Shown here: one piece after another, positions 23,051 to 34,087 of the stretch | How the letters are laid out: each line of letters starts with the position of its first letter | How positions within the stretch are numbered: position 1 is the first letter of the stretch | Assembly (NCBI GenBank): GCA_951213105.1 | Contig: OX578139.1 | Span: forward strand, 69,502,754 to 69,566,753 | Direction: 5' to 3' | Length of the DNA stretch: 64,000 nt | Source of the DNA: Amaurobius ferox | Lineage: Eukaryota > Arthropoda > Arachnida > Araneae > Amaurobiidae | Program-made: the position numbers and the translations under genes | Notes under the pieces: model-generated | Seen by the model: only the letters and a program-made list of their open reading frames with translations | Database searches by the model: none | What the model was told of the DNA's origin: nothing

Positions 23051-23469
23051 TGTTGTTCAAAATCAAACCCAAACATACAAGAAATCGTAAAAAAACAGAC
23101 GAATTCAAAAGTTGCAGTAAAATTTTATAGATTATTGTTTCATTATGAGTTACAAACATGTGTTCATTGTAATATGTTCTAAAAACGCTATAAGGAAAGT
23201 AAGCCTTTGTGAGATCTATATAACCCTTAGTTATAATTTCTTTCAGTTTAACGTTTTAAATATTTGAGTCATTTTGCCCTAACAAAACTTTTTATTGGTT
23301 CCGGTTAAGTAGACCAATCAGAAAACCGGCCAATCAAGTTTCTGCGATCCTGCTGGTAAGGCAGGATAAAACATTCAGATCGGTTGTAGAAAGGTGGGGG
23401 AGGGGGCATCAACAATTCATGGATCGGATTATGACCAGAAGAAGGTCAATGAGCAGCAAATCCTAGTCT

Positions 23470-23605
23470 CTATAATTATATAATTATATATTTATATATT
23501 TATATAATTATATAATTATATAAATATATAATATAATTATATATTTATATAATTATATTATATATTTATATAATTATATAATTATATAAATATATAATTA
23601 TATGT
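23470..23605. repeat. AT-only palindromic tract
   Basis: About 135 bp made of TATAATTATATA and ATATTTATATA units on both strands, able to fold or extrude as cruciforms. It lies in the 3' part of the hAT relic. Confidence 0.9.
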
Positions 23606-23837
23606 GTTCTTTCCTTGGCCATTAGAGACATAATTGATGAGTTCTAGCAAGTATTGAGTTGTGTTACTTTTAGTTTCAAAACATGGTAAAACACAAAACT
23701 TTTTACAACTTATATAGCTAAAGATAATTGTGTTTTTATTTAAACATGATATAGGCCTAATTAATTGGGAGAAAGGATCGTTTGAGTGGCACCCCCAAGA
23801 TACAATAGCCTAAAGGTGGCACATACTACAAAAAGGT

Positions 23838-23852
23838 TGGCCGCCACTGACT
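23838..23852 (+). repeat. hAT terminal inverted repeat, right end
   Basis: GGTTGGCCGCCACTG reads CAGTGGCGGCCAACC on the minus strand, typical for hAT ends. The adjacent 8 bp (ACTTAAAA) would be the target duplication, but the left partner was not found. Confidence 0.6.
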
Positions 23853-25290
23853 TAAAAAATCTAACTCAAAAAGGATCCATGGAGCTATCCATCTGAAATG
23901 TGACTGATAGATGATTTATGAGTTGCATTGATCCTGATTAGATTTTGATTCATATCGTGAAAATAGAAAGGACTTCTTTTTTCGAATTTGAATCAAAAAA
24001 TGTAAATAAGAGAGAAAATACACTTAACTCTTTTTTTTATTATTATTATTAACGTTCACTTTTAGATATCTGACAAAATATTTGATGGATTGTCGTCGTT
24101 CGAAACACCAATGTGAAAAACGTCATTCTAAAAGCAATATTTTGCGATCAGAATTCTGCCAATCATGAAACCATAATAAAATCTTTTAACATATAGGAAA
24201 AGCCCTGAAATTCATTTTTTATGTTTTATATTTGCGTACGTCGTAAAACATATATAACGAGGCATGGTTCTTTCGGCGTCATTTGTTACAGAATAGACTC
24301 TTATATATCTGAAACATAACAACTTTTAAAAAATACCTCATATAAAGACCCTGTGACTTTCACAAGTATCGTATACACTTTGGAAACTTTACTGTCACTC
24401 GAAGGATTTGCATTCAATTTATTTGTTAACTAGAAATTGTACTCGCCGTTGTCCGGGATATAAAATAAAAAAATTTCTGATTACAATTATACCGGAACCC
24501 ATAACGAATTCGGGAGAATTAAAAAACGCTTTAACAATAAGGTTGCTTGTAACATAAAAAAAGTCGGCAGCGTGAGCGTATTTTTTAAAAGCTCTTAGCT
24601 GCGCAATAGCTTTCTTGTAGTAACTCTCAATCACGAAGGAAATGTAAACGCCATTGTTCGGAATTTAAAGCAAGGATACATTGAATTCATTCATTCAATT
24701 TTTCTAAACTCGTAGTTGACAGTTGCGCAAACACACGCCCCGCCCACTACGCGGGTGTAATAGGTCTCAAATAAGCGCCTAAATAAGCTTTAACTCTCTG
24801 CTCGGGTGCGTGATTCGCCTGGGGACGGCGCAGCGTTGCGATCATCAACCGCTAAACTCTTATGCAACTGCTTATTGCGTTCTAAATATGCCTTGGGCCC
24901 GACATTGGGTACATCGACCACTACGCCCTAAATACGCCTTTCGCCCTCTGAGGGGGCGCAATACGCTCTGAGATCTTTTCATGCGCCCCTAAATAAGATC
25001 CTTTAATACACCCTAAAAAAACGTACGGTTCATATTTATATGTAGGTAATCATATTTACTGTAATCATAAATATATTCATACTAGTATTTAATCCTGTCA
25101 AAGACATGAAAACTCATACTCTAAAAAAATAAACATTTACAACTTTTTTTTAGTAAGTTTTATTTTGTTTAAAAATGCATGACGCTTAGTGTTTAATATA
25201 GTTATCTTAATAGAAAATTGGCTCGATTAGATTCTGTACCGTGGTCGATATCATAAGTATGCAAAATTTCAGACTTTTAGGTTACCTTCG
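23853..25290. other. Unassigned, with a GC-richer block at 24720-25020
   Basis: Mostly AT-rich. From about 24720 to 25020 the base composition shifts to GC-rich. Within it CTAAATA followed by AGC, TGCC or CGCC recurs at about 24778, 24891, 24932 and 24990. CGCCGTTGTCCGGGATATAAA (about 24444) resembles CGCCATTGTTCGGAATTTAAA (about 24650). No gene identified. Confidence 0.35.
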
Positions 25291-25562
25291 GGAGTGTTTT
25301 CTTCACCCCAGACCGTCCGACCTATCCGAAGATGTTTGGAGAACCGGAAAATGCCCTTCAATTTTGAGCGGAACCCAGTGGGGGACATCCACAGGGACCA
25401 TACTCTCCTTCCCCTACTACCAACCACTCGGAAGGACTTACGGATCCACATATATAACGTACCCATACTCCGCGTGAGCACAGGGACGGTTTGGATAGAG
25501 CCGGAGATCGAACTCAGATTGTCCGAGTGCAATCCCCGCGAACTAACCACTGGACTGCCCCA
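25291..25562 (-). mobile_element. SINE I, diverged full-length copy
   Basis: On the minus strand the head reads GGCAGTCCAGTGGTTAG, box B GAGTTCGATCTCCGG, body AGTCCTTCCGAGTGGTTGG and CACTGGGTTCCGCTC, tail GGTCGGACGGTCTGGGGTG (short type). Substitutions across the copy indicate age. Confidence 0.88.
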
Positions 25563-25771
25563 CCCTTCGGGAGGGTCTTGAAAGATCTTCGACCCCTCTC
25601 TTTTGTCCGCTCTTTAGGGAGAAATCGAAAATCTCGTTTCATTGTGTTCTGCAACCCATGGTCGATATTATAACTGCTCAAATATCCAGCTTCTGTTAGG
25701 TTCTATAAAGACTCAAACACCTTATGCAATTATTATATAGATGCAATCATGGTAACATTTGCCATAGTCAT
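25563..25771. other. Short unassigned spacer
   Basis: No feature recognised between the SINE and the LTR-like repeat. Confidence 0.4.
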
Positions 25772-26460
25772 TGTGAGACCAGAAATAGATCTCACACGAA
25801 GTGCTGTGTTTGTGTTGAGACACTTTTATGTATAAATTTATGGTGTCTAAAACGACAACAGTACGTCCAGTCAAAAAGACGCCAGGGTTTACAGCATATA
25901 AACCTAAAGGTCAACTGAAACCATAAATTAGGGGACTCAAGCCAGAAGGGGGTCGAACGAACTCTTAAAATAATGTAAAGAACCACAACTTGTGTCCGAG
26001 GAAGGACACTGATCAACGGCAAGAGCAGTGATGATTTAATACGACTTAAGATATCTTGGAGACGATGACTTGAATTGAAATACAGACTTGTAGAGTGTCC
26101 CGTCGAGGTTCCAAAATAATGGAGATATATTGATGTGTGAGTGCAATCAGAGTACGAGAAGGAGCCACACACCAAGAGTTATGGCGAGTACAAATGACTG
26201 ATGCCAGGATTTTGATATATGATCATAATCCAAGACAGCCTTGAAGGTATGTGTTCCTCAAATAACTTTATGTCTGGAAACGTTTAGGCAAATTCAGTAG
26301 TCTCACGTGTTCCCCCGCTAAAACTAATAATTAATTGTGTAATGAATTAATAAGTGTTGATGTTGTAAATAAATGTTTTATAGTTAAAATTTAAATGGTG
26401 CAGTCAATGAGTATTATAATAATTAATAATTCCTTTACAGGACTCACACGAAAAGTAAAT
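25772..26460 (+). mobile_element. LTR-like repeat, copy 1
   Basis: Shares its exact left edge TGTGAGACCAGAAATAGATC with a copy at 34990. Both run through CACTTTTATGTATAAATTTATGG, AACCTAAAGGTC, TTGAAGGTATGTG, AATAAATGTTTTAT and TGGTGCAGTCAATGAGTATT to GGACTCACACGAAA. A TG start, a polyadenylation-like AATAAA late in the unit, and TGGTGCAGTC as a possible primer-binding site suggest an LTR plus the start of an internal region. If the LTR instead ends CTTTACA, it closes near 26441. No coding sequence follows. Confidence 0.5.
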
Positions 26461-27714
26461 AATTGGAGGGTTATTTCAAAACACAACGCACAATCTTAAT
26501 GAATTTAATATTAAAAGTATAACTTTAAATCTCTTTCCCACTACAATTTAAATAATAAGTCCACTAATACGAGAATTTACGGCCATGTTAAGAGATAAAG
26601 ATAGATATGTTAATGATAAAATAATTGGAGAGTTATTGAAAACAAAACGCACAACGTAATAATGATGTTTAATGATAATTATAATTAATGCCAATAATAA
26701 TTTTAAGTCTAATATTAAAATTCGGTTCCCACAGTCATAATCATAAATAATGAGCTATTCCAAGGAAAAATAAATAAACTCTATTTTGAAAAAAAAAATA
26801 GAAACTGCCTGCACAAAATGACTTTTGTCTATTTTGCATTAACCATTTTATAAATTAGAAAAAAAATCTTGAATTAAAAATTTAAATTAGATAGAAAAAT
26901 GCTTATGCAAAACATTCACATTTATATAATGCGCAATAATTATGTTATTTCAATATGGGAGAAAAAAGTTAAATTCGTTTTAGTTTTGCAGTACAAATAG
27001 CGGACATTTTTTTTCTCTGTCCTCATTTCTATACAATTCGTGAGGAAACTTAAAAAAAAATTATATTTCTCACTGTTATTCCCTTTTCCACTAAGCTACA
27101 ATTTATTTTTTCAACTGATAGGGTTCTTGTTGAATTCCGAGAACAAGGCGCCGAAAAATTAAAACCCTAAAAAATAGTACTTTAGTGAAATTTAAAATGG
27201 ATTGAATTTTCTACTTCGAAAAAAAAAAGAAAAGGAAAAAAAAACAATCTAAACTCCAATACCTTAGTTTCACTTTCTTCCTATTTTTTTATCCGCCAAA
27301 TTGTTTTAAAATGCTATTTATTTAGTCACCCAAGTTTTTATTTCTGCACAAAAATCATTTGCGTAGAAAAGGAAAGAGATTTCTATGCAGAAATTAAGAA
27401 TTTTCAAGAACGAATCTGGAGCAAAAAAATAAATCGTCTTTTTAAAAATCTGGGATTCATATTATACCAAATACGTCTGAATTACTAAAATGGTAAGAAT
27501 TATGGAAACTAAGGGAAGATTATTTCAATTTGCTAAAAAATTATTTAACAGAATAAAATTTCAATTTTACCTACATTTTGTGATAATTAATTGATTTTAA
27601 ACTTATGTGTGTTTCATAAGATGATGAAAGCATCAGATTCTTATTAATTTTCTAACAAAACATGTATATCAGAAGTAAAATTACGGTAAAAGAGTCATCC
27701 AACTCTTGGATTTT
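26461..27714. other. Unassigned AT-rich stretch with a weak internal duplication
   Basis: AATTGGAGGGTTATTTCAAA (26462) recurs as AATTGGAGAGTTATTGAAAA (26622), both followed by ACGCACAA. The rest has no recognisable feature. Confidence 0.45.
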
Positions 27715-27848
27715 TACTTTCCTTATATACATAGTATAATGTATAAAGAAAGTATTGTGACGGAGTCGAAAATTCGAATTCGAGTTTTCGACGGGAGAGC
27801 ACGCTTCAAGCATCCCTAATCACGAATCGAACATTTTGGAAGTGATGT

Positions 27849-27899
<51 letters not shown>

Positions 27900-28601
27900 A
27901 GTGAGTCTGTGGAGACGATATCTCACAAACGAATGGAGCGATTCCAATGAAATTTAGTACAAAAATTACAATCCAAGAATACTGGAAGTCTATTGCTTTT
28001 AAGCACAATCGAATGTTCAGAACCTCCCTAAATTTTCGAGTGAAATTTTGAAAAAATCATCAAAACATCGAAACCTTTAACCCCACCGCAAATAGACATT
28101 TCTTATGTAATTTTTCCTTAGAAAACGATTAACATAAACTTTAGATGGCTAGCACGAACCGTTCTCGAGATATGGTACATTTTTCAAATAAATTTATCAA
28201 AAAATCCCATAAATTAAAAAAAATATATTAACTGTTGAGAAACATGTTCACTTTTCATATGTAATATCATGCGATAAATTTGGTGACATCAATCTCGGGG
28301 ATCTAGCTCGTTGCATTCATGAGAAAATATACTTTGAATAATACGTTTGCATTTGAACGCAAATAGTCATTTATCTGCTATAAGAATAACTTATTTCTCC
28401 GTCCATAACGCTTGGTGAAATTTTGGCGATGAATTTGGCGGAATGTCGCCAATTTGGCGATTTTTTAAAATGTTGCCAAATTAACGAAAACCTCGCCAAA
28501 TGGATAAAAGTGACACTAAATCAATGAAATTAACGACTAATTGACGAAAATTCAATATCTTGGAAAGAATATAATTATCCACTATAAGAATAACCTATTT
28601 T

Positions 28602-29411
28602 TACTTTCCCTGCAATACATAGTAATGTATAGTGAAAGTATTGGAATCATGTCGAAAATCGCAACTTGAGTTTGAAAGACCTCTAGAATACGAAAAAACC
28701 ATTTTCAGCGTGACGTCTGTATGTGTGTGCCTGTGTGTCTGTATGTCTGTGTGTCTGTCTGTCTGTGTATCTGTTTGTCTGTCTGTCTTTGTGTCTGTGT
28801 GTCTGTCTGTCTGTCTGTGCAGATTTTGTATCCACTCTAACTAAAAAACTAATGAACCGAATTTCACAAAATTTGGTAGGTAAGTCACTTGTGAGGGAGT
28901 CTGGTGCTGATTAGTTTTGGGTACGATTCGGGATAAAAGAACCCGCCTTTTTTTGCGAAATGGCCCGCAAAAGCTTGTATCCACTCTAACTGAAATACTA
29001 ATGGACCGAATTTCACAAAATTCGGAAGATGAGTCACTTGTGGGTTACCCTGGTGCTGATTAGATTTTGGTACGATTCGAAAAAAAATAACCTGTCTTTT
29101 TTTGCAAAATGGCCTGCAAAAATCGTCAAAATCTAAACTAAAAAACTAGGTATACTCAAATTTATCCATTAAATGCTCGTTTAATACGTAATTTTTAACG
29201 ACGAAAAGAATAAGACCAACCCCATTACACTAAGACTAGCCGTTCTCGAGATATTTTAGTTCTTCGTACTTTCTCTACGCCTCCTTTGAAAATAAGCCCG
29301 GTTACCGAATGAGAACGAAAATTGAATTAAAAGTGAAATACATTTAATTAAAATAAAGAGAACGTTAATATAAGTCTGCAGGGAAAGTCATGTGCTGCCC
29401 ACATCAGATTT
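28602..29411 (-). mobile_element. Family B element, first of a tandem pair
   Basis: The 3' hairpin is at the left (ACTTTCCCTGCAATACATAG with return arm). A (GTCT)n/(GTGT)n tract spans about 28713-28820. Two TTTTTTGCGAAATGGCCCGC-type modules follow, and the 5' end is at about 29407. The same layout as 9822-10562. Confidence 0.85.
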
Positions 29412-30197
29412 TTACTTTCCCTGCAATACATGGTAATGTATAGGGAAAATATTGGAATCATGTCGAAAATAGCAACTCGAGTTTTCGACGGATCTACACG
29501 TTTCAAGACCTCTAGAATACGAAAAAACCATTTTTAGCGTGCCGTCTGTGTGTGTGTCTGTGTGTCTGTCTGTCTGTCTGTTTGTGTGTCTGTCTGTCTG
29601 TGCAGATTTTTGTATCCACTGTAACTAAAAAACTAATGGACTGAATTACACAAAATTTGGTAGGTAAGTCACTTGTGGGCGAGTCTGGTGCTGATTAGTT
29701 TTTGGGTACAATTCGAGATAAAAGAACCAGCCTATTTTTGCGAAATGGCCCGCAAAAGCTTGTATCCACTCTAACTAAAAAACTATTGGACCGAAGTTTG
29801 CAAAATTCGGCAGATGAGTCATTTTTGAGTCACCCTGGTTCTGATTAGATTTTGGTATGATTCGAAAAAAATAACCTGCCTTTTTTTTGCAAAATGGCCA
29901 GCAAAAATCGTCAAAATCTAAACTGAAGAACTACGTATGCTCAAATATATCCATTAAATGCTTGTTTATTACGTAATTTTTATCGAAGAAAAGAATAAGA
30001 CCAACCCCATTACATTAGGACTAGCCGTTCTCGAGATATTTTAGTTTTTCTTATTTTCTCTACGCCACCTTTGAAAATAAGTCCGGTTATCGAATGAGAA
30101 CGAAAATTGAATTAAAAGTGAAATAAATTTAATTAAAATAAAGAGAACGTTGATATAAGTCTTCAGGGAAAGTCATATGCTGCCCACATCAGATTTT
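29412..30197 (-). mobile_element. Family B element, second of a tandem pair
   Basis: Follows the first copy head to tail. The junction on the plus strand reads GCCCACATCAGATTTTTACT. Hairpin 29413-29452, (GTCT)n tract about 29548-29602, two internal modules, 5' end about 30193. It differs from the first copy by substitutions throughout, so the pair is not a recent segmental duplication. Confidence 0.85.
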
Positions 30198-30268
30198 TTT
30201 TACTGTAAGAGTAGTAAATCCATTTCATTATATAAGGAAACTCATGTGCTGCCCACTTCAGATTTTTA

Positions 30269-30396
30269 TAAATATATTCATTCTGGGCACCCCTGAATAT
30301 GAATCAATATTGTTTAATCAGGCCTTTGTGCTTGTTCTCGGGATTGTCGACACGATATCAAGCAAAATGGGCTAGTCAAATAAAATTTAGTACAAT
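30269..30396. other. Short spacer between elements
   Basis: No feature recognised. Confidence 0.4.
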
Positions 30397-30733
30397 TGTT
30401 ACTTTCCATACATACGTAGTATAATAATATAATTTATAAGGATAGTATTGAGGACGGGTCGAAAATTCAAATTCGATTTTTCAACAACACATTTCAAGCA
30501 TCCCTGAATTGTAATCGAACAGTTTAGTGGTGATCTCTGTCTCTCTATCTATCTATCTATCTATATATGTATCTATCTCTATCTCTCTCTATCTATGCTC
30601 CTCTATCTCTCTATCTCTCTCTTTCTCTATTTATATATATCTATCTCTTTCTCTATCTCTATCTCTCTATCTATCTATCTATATATCTCTCTATCTCTAT
30701 CTATATCTATTTCTCTCTATCTATACTTCTCTA

Positions 30734-30804
<71 letters not shown>

Positions 30805-31016
30805 ATCTCTCTATTTCTCTCTCTCTATTTATATCTATCTATCTCTATCTCTATCTCTACCGCTCTATCTATCTATCTATCTCTATCTCTCTATCTATAT
30901 ATCTATCTATCTATATATCTATCTATATCTCCCTCTATCGCTCTATATCTCTCCCTTGCTCTCTCTATCTCTATCTCTCTCTATCTCTATCTCTCTCTAT
31001 CCTCTCTATCTCTATT
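30397..31016 (-). mobile_element. Family A 3' end with greatly expanded TCTA/TCTC microsatellite
   Basis: 30397-30448 is a diverged family A hairpin, followed by the GGTCGAAAATTC and CATTTCAAGCATCCCTGAA blocks. From about 30535 to 31016 the microsatellite position is filled by about 480 bp of (TCTA)n and (TCTC)n. Beyond it the sequence belongs to a family A copy in the opposite orientation. Long serine/tyrosine/leucine frames across the tract are artefacts. Confidence 0.75.
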
Positions 31017-31769
31017 CTGCCAAGTTAATCGTCAAAATTTAGCCAAACGTTACACACAGCGAAATATGTTACTCTTATAGTCGATAAATGACTATTGATG
31101 AATTGTAAGGCATGAAGATACAAAACTATTACCCAAAGTATCTTCTCTCTTGAATAGAATGAACTACATCGAAGAGAATGGTGTTAACAAATGTTTCACC
31201 AAACTTTAGAAATAGAGAGAAGAGCTTTTCTTAAAAAATAACTACTGGCGAATTGTTAGGTGTCAAACTATAAAACTATTGCTCAAATTATCTTCTCTCG
31301 TGGATCGAAATAACTGGATTCACTAGTAGGATGTTAACATATTTATTGCATGATATTACGTATGCAAAATGAACATATTTCACAATAGTCAACACCTATT
31401 TAATTTCATGTGGGGGTTTTTTTGATAAATTTACTTGAAAAATATGCAATATCTCGAAAACAGTTCGTGCTAGAGTGTGCCAATTGTTTTCTAATAGAAA
31501 ATTACGTACGAAATAACAATTTAAGTAACTTTATTGAAGGTTTTAATTTTTCGACGATTTTTTAGAAGTTCATTCAAAAATTTAGGGATCTTCTGAGCAT
31601 TCAATTGCGTTTGAAAGCAATAGGCTTCCAGTATTAACTGATTGTAATTTTGTACTAAATTTCGTCAGAATCGTTTCATTCGTACATAAAATCTCATCTC
31701 TACAGCCTCACGAACACAGACATGCACACACATACTTACACACACATACTTATACACACATACTTAAGC

Positions 31770-34076
31770 CGACCCTTTGGAACATCTATTCTCCGACCCT
31801 TTGGAACATCTATTCTCCGACCCTTTGGAACATCTATTTTAACAATATTCTTTCACTTAACGATGATCTTTTTTACCTTCAAGCCTTCGCGGATGATCTT
31901 GCGGTGGTAACTTTTGGAACAAGTCTACAATCCTTACGAACAAACACTAATAACCTTTTGGAGAACCTTTCCTCTGCACTTGATTCCCTAAAACTTAAAA
32001 TCGTTCCCGCCAAATGCAAATCAATTATTTTTAATAAAAACAGAGCAAAAATTAGACAGAGGCCCTGTTTCAAGATCCAAAATTTCAAGATTCCCACCTC
32101 CCGGCAACTAGTTTACTTGGGTATAACCATTGATGACAATTTGAAATGGAGTTCACATATATTCAATCTTAAAGAGAAATGTTTTAAGTTTGCCAGTACC
32201 TTTGGGCGGGTCACTGGCAGTAACTGGGGTGTGGATAAATCCTTTTTAAAAATTTGGTATCTATCCGTTATTGAAAAAATTTTAACTTTTGGGGCGGGCA
32301 TTTGGGGTGAATATTTGACGGGGGCTCAGATTAAAAAGCTTTCCTCTTTGCAAAGGATTTTCCTATTAAAAATTAGCAATGGTTTTCGGACTACTTCAAA
32401 CATTTCTTTATACTCCATTACTGGTATCCCCCCCAATCCATTTTGTTATTAATGCACTTTTTAAAAAGTTCTCCTTTTGGAAACATCGCAAAAATCTTTT
32501 TTCAAATCCTGCCCTTCCCCCCCCCCTCCCCTTTTTGATTTTAATTCCCCCTTTTCTTCCCTTCATCCGTCCCTCCGTTTTGCAAACCTGATCCCCTGTG
32601 ACCCTGCCTCCTTTTCCGATATAAATTTTTATACTGATGGTTCCCTTATTGATGACAATATTGGTTTTGCTGTTTGCGTCTTTGAACAAGATACACTTAT
32701 CAATACATATTCCTTTAAGCTCTGCTCTGGGAACACAGTTTTCCAAGCAGAAATTGCTGCTATTAATTTCGCTATTGATTGGGCTTCTTCAAATCTTCAA
32801 AAAATTAATATCTTCTCCGACAGCCTTTCGTCCATTTCGGCCTTTAAATCAATCAAAAATAAATCAAATTACTTATCAAAAATTAAAGTCAACGCTAACG
32901 TTAATAAGCACTTGTTTAATCTTCGTTGGGTTAAAGCGCATTCGGACATCTCGGGCAACGAGGTCGCTGACCGTGCAGCCAAATTAGCTGCTGTTTCTGG
33001 CTCCCCCTTTTCTATTCCTTTTCCTTACTCACTTCTGAAAAAACATTACCTTTTAGACATTTTAAACAATTGGCAAAACTATTTAACTTCCTACATTTCT
33101 CCCCGTACTTTAGACCCGGCCAGAATCTCAAATTTTCTCCCCTCTGTTAAAACTTGTCTCCAAATTAAAAACAAATACCTAATATACTTTATTACTGGTC
33201 ATGGACCATTTTTGGACTATCTTCATTTTTTCAAATTTAAAACTACTTCCTGTTGCACCTGCGGTCTCTACGGAGACGCTGACCATTATGTCTTTTCTTG
33301 TCCCCACTCTAAAAATTTTCATCTCTCTAAACCAGCTTCTTCGAACCTTGCGACCTGGTTCTCGAATGTCCGTAAAAATTCCTCCTCTGTCGAGAGAATT
33401 AAAAACTGTGTTCTCATTGCCAGAGAAATCTCAAACAATGTTGCTTGATCGGTCTGTGTGCGGGGGGGTTCTTTCTTTTCCCTCCCCTCTTGGTCTGTGG
33501 TTCGCTTTGTTTTGGGGGTCCCTTTTGCCCTGGTGTTGCCTGTGAGTCTTTGTGCTGTTGCGGTTGTTTCGGGGCCATATTTTGTCGCCTCTGGTTTTTG
33601 TACTTCATTATGTGTAGTGTTAGATATGTGTGTGTTATGTATAGTGTTAGGGTGTGTGTATGTGTAGTGTTAGATATAATGTATGTGTTAGATATACTCA
33701 TTGTTTTAAAAAAAAAAAAAGATCGTTTTTTCAACTATTGTACTCCACCTGAAGATCTATGCCTAAAGTGGTGGTATATTGTTGTTTCAACTTTGTAAAT
33801 TTGTAGGATTCTACTATACTCTCTCCACCTGAAAACTTTTTGCCTTTAAGCGGTGGAACCATGTAAATATCTTCCTTGTAAAATTTTTTAAGATCTTTAA
33901 TAAACTTTGCCCTGTTTTGGCGCCCGCTGCGGGCCGCCCGTGGGGCCCCTATTCTGGATTAGTGTTGGATGGATCGTTGGACGTTGGCCATGTGAGTTAG
34001 CTTCCGCTATCTCCTTTCCCGGCCACACAACTTGTTACCATAAACCCCTGGGTTGGTCGTGTGGTCTGGGCCTTCA
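31770..34076 (+). mobile_element. 5'-truncated LINE with RNase H (I/Jockey-group type)
   Basis: Flanked by ACACATACTTAAGC at 31756-31769 and 34077-34090, a likely 14-bp target duplication, although the surrounding microsatellite makes part of that match easy. It encodes the end of the reverse transcriptase, an RNase H domain and a C-terminal cysteine/histidine motif, followed by about 630 bp of 3' region with an internal A-run (33708-33720) and AATAAA near 33898. The 3' end, TTGTTACCATAAACCCCTGG then GGTTGGTCGTGTGGTCTGGG, resembles the SINE I tail. Most of the 5' portion (endonuclease and early reverse transcriptase) is missing. Confidence 0.82.
31772..33448 (+). pseudogene. LINE ORF2 C-terminal half: RT end, RNase H, CCHC-like motif
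   Basis: The frame opens with PTLWNIYS repeated three times by a 24-bp tandem triplication. Then come the RT catalytic motif QAFADDLAVV (about 31880), the thumb region (YLGITIDDNLKWSSHI) and WGEYLTGAQIKKLSSLQRIF. RNase H follows with all acidic residues: YTDGS at about 32630, FQAE at about 32742, FSDS at about 32815, WVKAHSDISGNEVAD at about 32930-32970. The end has CTCGLYGDADHYVFSCP. Two frameshifts that cancel lie in C-runs at about 32428 and 32519, shifting the frame between TGIPP and ALPPP. It would copy LINE RNA at the target, but this copy is dead. Confidence 0.85.
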
Positions 34077-34087
34077 ACACATACTTA

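Larger units (their letters stand above)
21569..23852 (+). mobile_element. hAT-family DNA transposon, broken
   Basis: Three pieces of one hAT transposase occur in order on the plus strand: 21569-21901, 22640-22860 and 22900-23050. About 800 bp further on, GGTTGGCCGCCACTG (ending about 23852) matches a hAT terminal inverted repeat of the CAGTGGCGGCCAACC kind. The left terminus and N-terminal BED finger are absent. The first and second pieces are separated by about 740 bp of unrelated sequence, and a 135-bp AT palindromic tract lies in the 3' region. The element is non-functional. Confidence 0.72.
27716..30268 (-). mobile_element. Family A element carrying two tandem family B insertions
   Basis: On the minus strand the outer copy starts at ATCTGAAGTGGGCAGCACAT (about 30265) and passes TTACTGTAAAAG-like sequence to about 30198. 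It is then interrupted by two B elements in the same orientation, resumes at AATAGGTTATTCTTATAG (28601), and runs to its 3' hairpin at 27716-27758. Its (TG)n tract is at 27851-27900. The interruption lies in the T-run that in intact copies reads CCTATTTTTTTTACTG. Confidence 0.85.

Noticed and set aside
24419..24634. 71-codon minus-strand frame as a gene
   Set aside because: No recognisable motif, and part of it overlaps a repeated nucleotide motif (CGCCGTTGTCCGGGATATAAA).
30527..31080. Overlapping plus-strand open frames of 150-170 codons
   Set aside because: They are translations of (TCTA)n/(TCTC)n; all three frames are open because the repeat lacks stops.
32477..33448. A host RNase H gene
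   Set aside because: It is contiguous with reverse transcriptase motifs, flanked by a target duplication, and present in a second broken copy at 40-41.6 kb.
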